Shown in pieces: positions 8,198 to 13,120 of a DNA stretch of 13,120 nt (position 1 is the stretch's first letter; each line of letters opens with the position of its first letter). Location of the stretch: NCBI GenBank assembly GCA_945872285.1, contig CAMBZR010000082.1, forward strand, positions 1 through 13,120, read 5' to 3'. This DNA comes from Bordetella parapertussis. Its GTDB lineage: Bacteria; Pseudomonadota; Gammaproteobacteria; Burkholderiales; Burkholderiaceae_B. A model generated the notes under the pieces. That model was not told the DNA's origin and searched no databases. It saw only the letters and a list, made by a program, of their open reading frames with translations. The translations under genes were made by a program, and so were the position numbers.

Positions 8198-9466
8198 TTG
8201 AGCACACCGCAGCACGTTGTCATCATCGGAGCAGGCATCGTCGGTGCAATGAGCGCCTTTCATTGCCTGGCCGCCGGCTTGCGGGTCACGCTGGTCGAGC
8301 CCGAAACACCCGGTGCCTCGCAAGCCTCGAGCTATGGCAACGCCGGTTGGCTGTCTTCGCACTCGGTCTTACCGCCTGCCGCGCCCGGTGTGTGGAAACA
8401 AGTCCCCCTCTGGTTAGCCGATCCACTTGGCCCGCTTTCGGTACGTTGGCGCTATCTTCCTCGCGCCCTGCCCTGGTTGCTGCGCTATCTGGCTGCCGCC
8501 TGGACCTATCCACAGGTTGAGCGCACGGCGCACGCGCTGAGGTCTCTGTTGGCCGACGCGCCCGGACTGCATCAGCAAATCGCCGAGCAGGCCGGAGTGG
8601 CACACTTAATCGAACGACGCGGCTTACTGCACGTCTTTTTATCGCGCGAGCACTTTTTACTCGATGCCAAAGCCTGGGAGATCCGCCGCAAAGAAGGTGT
8701 GAACTGGCAAGAGCTCGACGCGCAGGCGCTCGCCGAGCAAGAGCCTGACCTGAGTCGCAAATATACCTTTGGCGTCTTTGTGGCCGAAACCGGTAGTTGT
8801 CGCAACCCCGGGGCTTATACCGCGGCGTTGATTCATTATGCGCAGGCTCGGGGCGCAAAGTTGGTGCGCGCCCCGGCAACGGGTTTTCGGCTTGAACAAG
8901 GCCACCTCAAGGCGATACTGCTCAACGACGGTGAAGTTCTGTGCGACAAAGCAGTCATCGCTGTAGGTGCACGGTCAAAGATTTTTGCCAGCATGGCGGG
9001 CGACCAAGTTTCACTCGAAACCGAACGTGGCTACCACGCAGTTGTGACAGGCACCACCACGGGGCCGCGCGTCTCGACCATGTTTGCCGACTGCAAAGTA
9101 GTCGTCAACAGCATGGACAACGGCTTGCGGGTGGCCGGTCAAGTCGAGATCGCACAAAATGATGACACCCCAAACTGGCGGCGCGCTGAGATTTTGCGCG
9201 ACCACTTGCTCGCGTTATACCCGAGCTTGCCGCGCGATCTACCGGTTGAACGCGTTGAAATCTGGATGGGACGGCGCCCCAGTACGCCCGATGGTCTGCC
9301 CTGCCTGGGCTTGGCCTCTGGCAGTCAAGATATTATTCATGCTTATGGTCATGGTCACGTCGGGCTCGCGGGCTCGGCCAGAACCGGTCGACTGGTGGCA
9401 CAACTTGCCACAGGTACCCCCCCTGAAATCGACTTGACACCGTTCAAACCCACGCGTTTTCGCTAA
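8198..9466 (+). CDS. FAD-dependent amino-acid oxidoreductase, DAO/DadA-like
   Basis: This is a flavoprotein of the D-amino acid oxidase/dehydrogenase fold, which oxidises an amine substrate at FAD. From the TTG at 8198 it has 422 residues, close to the usual length of DadA-type dehydrogenases. The FAD dinucleotide motif G11-A-G13-I-V-G16 starts within ten residues of the N-terminus, with E34 at the end of the second strand to hold the ribose. ASSYGNAGWLS follows, as in DadA relatives. The C-terminal flavin-binding region carries GRRPSTPDGLPCLG and HAYGHGHVGLAGSARTGRLVA. The TTG is chosen because GAGAGG lies four bases upstream and because longer versions (GTG at 8093, ATG at 8150) add an Arg-rich N-terminus foreign to the family. 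The CDF gene follows after 29 bases and is probably co-transcribed. The substrate is unknown; D-amino acids, hydroxyproline or sarcosine-like amines are possible. Confidence 0.9.
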   Translation: MSTPQHVVIIGAGIVGAMSAFHCLAAGLRVTLVEPETPGASQASSYGNAGWLSSHSVLPPAAPGVWKQVPLWLADPLGPLSVRWRYLPRALPWLLRYLAAAWTYPQVERTAHALRSLLADAPGLHQQIAEQAGVAHLIERRGLLHVFLSREHFLLDAKAWEIRRKEGVNWQELDAQALAEQEPDLSRKYTFGVFVAETGSCRNPGAYTAALIHYAQARGAKLVRAPATGFRLEQGHLKAILLNDGEVLCDKAVIAVGARSKIFASMAGDQVSLETERGYHAVVTGTTTGPRVSTMFADCKVVVNSMDNGLRVAGQVEIAQNDDTPNWRRAEILRDHLLALYPSLPRDLPVERVEIWMGRRPSTPDGLPCLGLASGSQDIIHAYGHGHVGLAGSARTGRLVAQLATGTPPEIDLTPFKPTRFR

Positions 9467-9495
9467 ACGCGCCGCCACACTCACCCGAGACACTC

Positions 9496-10455
9496 ATGAA
9501 CGCCGCAGACCTGCAAGACGACAGTGAAGACGTTGAATTCACCCCTGAGCAACGTGCCAGAGCCGCTCAAAAAAGCACTTGGGTCAGCGTGGTGGTCAAT
9601 ATTTTGTTGGCGGCGACACAAATCTCCGTTGGCGTTTTTGCAAAGTCTCAAGCCTTAATTGCCGATGGGATCCATTCGCTCTCTGATCTGGTCTCCGACT
9701 TCGTCGTGCTGTTTGCCAGCCATCACAGTAAAAAAGATGCCGACGAAGACCATCCCTATGGTCACCAACGTTTTGAGACAGGCGCCTCAATGGTGTTAGG
9801 CGGCCTGTTACTAGCCGTCGCGCTCGGGATGTTGTGGTCGGCCTTCGAAAAACTTAAAGCGCCCCACGAGATTGCCTCGGTGCATGGCGTCGCCCTCGCC
9901 GTGGCGGTGCTGGCTTTAGTGGCAAAAGAAACGCTGTTTCGTTATATGTTACGCACTGCCAAGGCTGTCAAGTCAAGCATGTTGGTGGCCAACGCGTGGC
10001 ACGCGCGCTCGGACGCAGCCTCTTCGCTCGTCGTTGCGGTTGGCATTATCGGAAACCTGCTCGGCTATCCGATTTTGGATCCAATCGCCGCGTTGATCGT
10101 TGGTTTGATGGTGGGCAAAATGGGGTGGGAGTTTGGTTCAGACGCGTTCAATGACCTGATGGATCGCTCGGCCAACGACAAAGAAGTTCAGGCTATCACC
10201 GATACGCTTTTGCAAACTCCAGGCGTCTTAGGGGTGCACGATGTTCGTACGCGCAAAATGGGCGACATGATTTTGGTCGATGCACACATCGAAGTCGATG
10301 CATTTTTAACGGTAGAAACCGGTCACGACATTGGTCTGGCGGCCCGACATGCCGTGATGCAGCGCCACCGCGTGCTCAATCTCTTAACGCATATTGATCC
10401 GGTTCCTTCTAAAACGGATCCAAAGGCAACCGTCAAAACGGTCAAAGCCCCCTAA
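9496..10455 (+). CDS. Cation diffusion facilitator (CDF) metal-proton antiporter
   Basis: This inner-membrane exporter of divalent metal ions exchanges metal for protons and usually works as a dimer. The 319 residues contain about six membrane segments (roughly 28-48, 52-75, 96-116, 130-146, 160-190 and 193-207) and a cytoplasmic C-terminal domain. The transport site is legible: H60 and D64 in TM2 (HSLSD) and H169 and D173 in TM5 (HARSD). This is an HD-HD tetrahedral site, whereas E. coli YiiP has DD-HD. The HPYGH motif (86-90) at the TM2-TM3 loop is also typical. HD-HD sites are characteristic of zinc-type CDFs, so Zn2+ (possibly also Cd2+ or Co2+) is the best guess. The C-terminal domain has histidines at H248, H264 and H277 that could form a sensing site. 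The ATG at 9496 has only a weak ribosome binding site. The stop overlaps that of the convergent gene on the other strand. Confidence 0.93.
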   Translation: MNAADLQDDSEDVEFTPEQRARAAQKSTWVSVVVNILLAATQISVGVFAKSQALIADGIHSLSDLVSDFVVLFASHHSKKDADEDHPYGHQRFETGASMVLGGLLLAVALGMLWSAFEKLKAPHEIASVHGVALAVAVLALVAKETLFRYMLRTAKAVKSSMLVANAWHARSDAASSLVVAVGIIGNLLGYPILDPIAALIVGLMVGKMGWEFGSDAFNDLMDRSANDKEVQAITDTLLQTPGVLGVHDVRTRKMGDMILVDAHIEVDAFLTVETGHDIGLAARHAVMQRHRVLNLLTHIDPVPSKTDPKATVKTVKAP

Positions 10456-10469
10456 GCGCCTTTGACTGT
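10438..10469. terminator. Hairpin across the overlapping convergent stop codons
   Basis: GTCAAAG at 10441-10447 pairs perfectly with CTTTGAC at 10460-10466. The stem extends by three more pairs (one G-U) to 10438 and 10469, and the 12-base loop contains both stop codons. On the minus strand the stem runs into TTTTGACGG, a short T run. On the plus strand no T run follows. It may serve as a modest terminator, mainly for the minus-strand operon, while also encoding the last residues of both proteins. Confidence 0.35.
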
Positions 10470-10874
10470 GACGGTCATTTGATAGACGTAGCGCTGACCT
10501 AAAAAGGGTGCATGCTTAAGCGTCAGCGCCAACTGAGCGGGATCAAGCGTAAGCGCGTCAATCACCACGCGGTCTAGTGGCTCAGCGCGCTTAGCGAGCA
10601 CGCGCAAAAACAGCGACCTGAGCGCGTCACCTAAGCCGCTATTCATCCCACAACACAAACAGTCTCCTTCGCTTGCCGCACGAGCAGGTACAAAGGCTTG
10701 GACTCTGTCATAGCCAAGCTCAGCCTCGCGGTTTAACGATGGTGTCAACACCACCGAGCCCTGCAGCGTGGGAAGATGCAAGAACTGCCTCAGCCAGGCA
10801 GTGTGCTCAGGCGCTGTCTCACCACGCACCGCAATGACGGGGATTCGACCAAGCTGGCGCGAGGTCTCAAACAC
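10452..10874 (-). CDS. Truncated COG0523/CobW-like (G3E) protein lacking a P-loop
   Basis: This 140-residue protein can be laid along the N-terminal half of COG0523 GTPases, the CobW/YjiA/YeiR/ZigA group that includes zinc metallochaperones. IPVIAVRG (11-18) matches the first strand. ETAPEHTAWL (19-28) occupies the Walker A position but has lost the GxxGxGKT residues. NREAELGYD (48-56) matches the usual NEFGEVGID switch segment. C72, C74 and C75 in DCLCCGMNSGLGDAL form the family's CxCC metal motif. DRVVIDALTLDP (101-112) sits at the Walker B / ETTGLADP position with its acidic residue changed to D. APFLGQRYVYQMTVTV (122-137) matches the strand before VVDA. The protein then ends, without NKxD or the C-terminal domain. 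The start is GTG at 10874, two bases after the crotonase stop. I recognise the fold by motif only. GTP hydrolysis is unlikely; CxCC metal binding could remain. A decaying pseudogene is the alternative. Confidence 0.7.
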   Translation of the reverse strand: MFETSRQLGRIPVIAVRGETAPEHTAWLRQFLHLPTLQGSVVLTPSLNREAELGYDRVQAFVPARAASEGDCLCCGMNSGLGDALRSLFLRVLAKRAEPLDRVVIDALTLDPAQLALTLKHAPFLGQRYVYQMTVTVKGA

Positions 10875-10876
10875 GC

Positions 10877-11671
10877 TTACTCAAGCGCCTTGGGCCACTG
10901 AAAGGCCGCGGGCTGCTTGTTCAAAAACTTCTGAACGGCCTCGGCATGCCACTGGCTGGTGCGGGCAATGCCTTGCGCCGAAGACTCGATGTCGATCATG
11001 GCGTCTAGTGTGCTGTTTAACGACACGTTAAACGCCCGTTTTGTCATCGCAACGGCCGCCGGCGCGGCTTGCGCCAGACAAGCTGCCATCTGCTGCGCTC
11101 GCTCAAGCGTGCGCCCCTGTGGTGTCACTTCGAGCACAATCCCAAGTTCGTGCGCTTGCTCGGCCGTCAGTTCACGTGCAGAAAGCGCAAGCTCTTTGGC
11201 CCGTTGAACGCCCACGATGCGTGGCAGGGTATAAAGCACAGCGCAATCTGGCACGAGCCCAAGACGCATAAACGACAAACAGAACCGGCTGTCGGGCGCG
11301 GCCAACACAAAATCAGCGGTTAAAGCCAAGCTAAAGCCCGCGCCAAAGGCGGCGCCCTCGACGGCCGCGATCACCGGGATCTCGAGTCGCAACAGCGTTT
11401 CAATCCAGGACAAGTAGTCGTAACGCATACGCTCGCGCCCATCCTGTGCCGTCAAGGTTGCAGCGCCCATCGCACTAATGTCGCCACCGGCACAAAAAGT
11501 CGCACCCGCTCCGGTGATTATCAGAGCGCGTAAATCACGTTGATGTGGCATCGTGGTGATTAAGTCTCTGAGCTCTTCGCGCATCACTGCATCAATCGCA
11601 TTCTTGCGTTTAGGACGATTCAACGTCAACGTCCCAACGCCCTGCACGACTTCGTAATGAATGGTTTCCAA
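10877..11671 (-). CDS. Enoyl-CoA hydratase/isomerase family (crotonase) protein, PaaG-like active site
   Basis: This is a crotonase-fold enzyme acting on an acyl-CoA thioester, 264 residues long as usual for the family. The oxyanion-hole segments are clear: FCAGGDISAM (59-68) and EGAAFGAGFSLAL (105-117). The two glutamates of classical enoyl-CoA hydratase (E144 and E164 in the rat enzyme) align with S114 and F134. The pattern FMRLGLVPDCAVLYTLPR (134-151), with D142, instead resembles PaaG-type enzymes, whose aspartate shuttles a proton in double-bond isomerisation. Isomerase activity is therefore more likely than hydration, by inference. The start codon is TTG at 11671, supported by AAGGGG six bases upstream. 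It lies 43 bases after the acyl-CoA dehydrogenase gene and two bases before the next gene, so a shared transcript is very likely. The pathway could be beta-oxidation or aromatic-CoA degradation. Confidence 0.9.
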   Translation of the reverse strand: METIHYEVVQGVGTLTLNRPKRKNAIDAVMREELRDLITTMPHQRDLRALIITGAGATFCAGGDISAMGAATLTAQDGRERMRYDYLSWIETLLRLEIPVIAAVEGAAFGAGFSLALTADFVLAAPDSRFCLSFMRLGLVPDCAVLYTLPRIVGVQRAKELALSARELTAEQAHELGIVLEVTPQGRTLERAQQMAACLAQAAPAAVAMTKRAFNVSLNSTLDAMIDIESSAQGIARTSQWHAEAVQKFLNKQPAAFQWPKALE

Positions 11672-11714
11672 GATTTACCCCTTTTTCAAAAATAAGTTTA
11701 AGCTCGGAACGTTC

Positions 11715-13120
11715 TTAATCAGGCAATCTAAGTACGTGCTTGGCGATAATCTCTTTTTGAATTTCAGTGCTTCCACCATAAATCGTCGAAGGAATCGCAT
11801 GAAACAAAATAGCCGACGCATCTAAACCTTCTGCACCAAAATCTGTGGTGTGACCCGTGGCGCCGTGCTCTTGAGCCGACTCGACTAACAACGTACAGAT
11901 TCTTTGATACGTGTCAGTCCCCCAGATTTTTAACAACGAGACGCTTGGTGGCAAGGTCTCGCCTCTTTTCACCATCTCAGCGTAATGCGTGTAGGCAGCG
12001 ACCTGATCCGCGGTGTCGAGCATGAGTTCAGCATAACGTGAGGCAAACACTGCATTGCTAAATAGATCGAGACTTTCGGCCAGGCCCGTTAATTGACTCA
12101 AGGCGTAACGCGACTGTTTAGGACTACCCAAAAAAATCCGTTCAAAGCCTAACAGCGCTTTGGCGATGGTCCACCCCTCGTTGATTTGCCCGACTAAATT
12201 TTCGGCGGGCACACGCACGTTATCAAAAAATACCTCGCAAAACTCTTTTTGCCCGCTGATATTTTGAATCGGTCGAATCGTGATCCCCGGGATGCTCAAG
12301 TCGATTAATAAAAAGCTAATTCCTGATTGCTTTTTTGCGTCTTTATCGGTTCGAACCAACGCAAACATGTGTGTCGCATCTTGTGCGAGAGTTGTCCAGA
12401 TTTTTTGGCCATTCACCACAAACTCGTTACCATCGAGCACGGCTTCGGTACGCAACGCGGCCAAATCAGAACCGGCGCCCGGCTCTGAATAACCCTGACA
12501 CCAAACGTGTTCGTTGGCGATGATTTTAGGTAAAAACTTTTGCTGTTGCTCAAGGCTGCCACGTTGAATCAAAAGCGGCCCAATCATCACCACGCCCATA
12601 TCTGGCGCGCGCGCGACACCAAACTGTTCTTGCTCTTCGACGTAAGCAATCATTTTTCCTGGAGGCAAGCCCATCCCACCAAATTTTTTCGGCCAAGAGG
12701 GTGCGATCCAGCCCTGCTCAGACAAAGTCATCGTCCAGTCTTTGATTTCGTTTAAACGTAACCGGTGGGGAACGTGACGCATGTGTTCAGGATAATTTTT
12801 TGCATAAAAACTTTGCAACATTTGACGAAACTCGGGCTCTGGCATGGCGTCCCAGTCAGCGTCTTTCGGAAATGCGGTAACGCCAGCAACCGGCGTGACC
12901 AAAGCCTGTGCGCTAAGTGCAGCGCCCTGTGTAAAGTAGCGCTGACGATGCGACTCGACGTTGCCAAGCCAAGACGTCAAAGCCAACGCGCGCTTGAAAT
13001 ACAAGCCAACATCACACTCGTCGGTATAGCCCATTGCACCGTGCATTTGAATGGCCATCCGGGTCATCAGCAGCGCTGCATGCGCGCAACGCGCTTTGGC
13101 TCGGCTGGCCAGCGCACTGT
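11715..13120 (-). CDS. Acyl-CoA dehydrogenase, apparent double-domain fusion, N-terminus beyond the window
   Basis: This FAD-dependent enzyme introduces a 2,3 double bond into an acyl-CoA. The frame is open to the right edge, so the 5' part is missing; 467 complete codons are visible. An internal ATG at 13067 is unlikely to be the start, because the codons before it continue a family motif. Visible residues up to about 45 past that ATG are the end of one dehydrogenase domain (AIQMHGAMGYTDECDVGLYF). A linker follows, then a full second domain (about 78-450, counted from 13067) with EQGWIAPSWPKKFGG, WCQGYSEPGAGSDLAALRTEA, the NGQKIWTT flavin segment and the C-terminal IYGGSTEIQKEII. The classical catalytic Glu of the YEGT motif is Gly here (431). 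The likely base is E309 in LLGFER, as in isovaleryl-CoA dehydrogenase. Double-length members exist among FadE proteins. It heads the crotonase operon; the substrate is unknown. Confidence 0.9.
   Translation of the reverse strand, partial: SALASRAKARCAHAALLMTRMAIQMHGAMGYTDECDVGLYFKRALALTSWLGNVESHRQRYFTQGAALSAQALVTPVAGVTAFPKDADWDAMPEPEFRQMLQSFYAKNYPEHMRHVPHRLRLNEIKDWTMTLSEQGWIAPSWPKKFGGMGLPPGKMIAYVEEQEQFGVARAPDMGVVMIGPLLIQRGSLEQQQKFLPKIIANEHVWCQGYSEPGAGSDLAALRTEAVLDGNEFVVNGQKIWTTLAQDATHMFALVRTDKDAKKQSGISFLLIDLSIPGITIRPIQNISGQKEFCEVFFDNVRVPAENLVGQINEGWTIAKALLGFERIFLGSPKQSRYALSQLTGLAESLDLFSNAVFASRYAELMLDTADQVAAYTHYAEMVKRGETLPPSVSLLKIWGTDTYQRICTLLVESAQEHGATGHTTDFGAEGLDASAILFHAIPSTIYGGSTEIQKEIIAKHVLRLPD

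Noticed and set aside
8286..8879. A 197-codon minus-strand open frame inside the FAD oxidoreductase gene
   Set aside because: The Arg-, Ala- and Pro-rich translation is typical of an antisense shadow of a GC-rich gene, with no recognisable motif or ribosome binding site.
12752..12967. A 71-codon minus-strand open frame in another frame of the acyl-CoA dehydrogenase gene
   Set aside because: It overlaps the linker and start of the second dehydrogenase domain in the true frame, which is intact; there is no sign of a frameshift.
1..13120. Mobile element, CRISPR, phage or defence island
   Set aside because: No transposase, integrase, terminal inverted repeats, spaced direct repeats or phage-like genes were seen; the region reads as ordinary metabolic and transport chromosome.

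Overview
The window looks like a chromosomal stretch from a betaproteobacterium, most likely Burkholderiales (an Alcaligenaceae- or Burkholderiaceae-like genome of intermediate GC). This placement is inference. It rests on an orphan Bug-family (TctC-type) solute-binding protein, the mix of acyl-CoA dehydrogenase and crotonase genes, and the general protein sequence style. Coding density is very high. I see no rRNA, tRNA, CRISPR array, insertion sequence or phage gene, and no gene-free stretch reaches 300 bases.

Layout. (1) Bases 1-27 hold only the first nine codons of a minus-strand gene that leaves the window. (2) Bases 164-8043 are a block of five minus-strand genes. In transcription order they are a D-2-hydroxyacid dehydrogenase (8043-7105), a Bug-family periplasmic binding protein (7058-6066), and a complete tripartite RND efflux pump in the order outer-membrane factor (about 5994-4426), membrane fusion lipoprotein (4429-3305) and inner-membrane permease (3280-164). 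Gaps are short (46, about 71, -4 and 24 bases), so a shared transcript is plausible. (3) A divergent intergenic region (8044-8197) separates this block from two plus-strand genes: a DadA-like FAD amino-acid oxidoreductase (TTG start at 8198) and a cation diffusion facilitator (9496-10455). (4) Bases 10452-13120 carry a second minus-strand block. It holds an acyl-CoA dehydrogenase that appears to be a double-domain fusion (runs off the right edge), a PaaG-like crotonase (11671-10877) and a 140-residue protein (10874-10452).

How the genes work together. The three pump genes form a self-sufficient drug or solvent efflux system spanning both membranes. The acyl-CoA dehydrogenase and crotonase fit consecutive steps of a beta-oxidation-like pathway. 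The FAD oxidoreductase and the metal transporter are adjacent, but no functional link is visible.

The most unusual item is the 140-residue protein. It reads as the N-terminal half of a COG0523/CobW-type (G3E) GTPase, with the CxCC metal motif and the surrounding strand pattern preserved. Its P-loop is destroyed, and it stops where the NKxD motif and C-terminal domain should begin. It is co-directional with, and 2 bases behind, the crotonase gene. Its stop codon overlaps that of the convergent metal exporter. The second notable item is the fused acyl-CoA dehydrogenase, which lacks the classical C-terminal catalytic glutamate in both visible positions.
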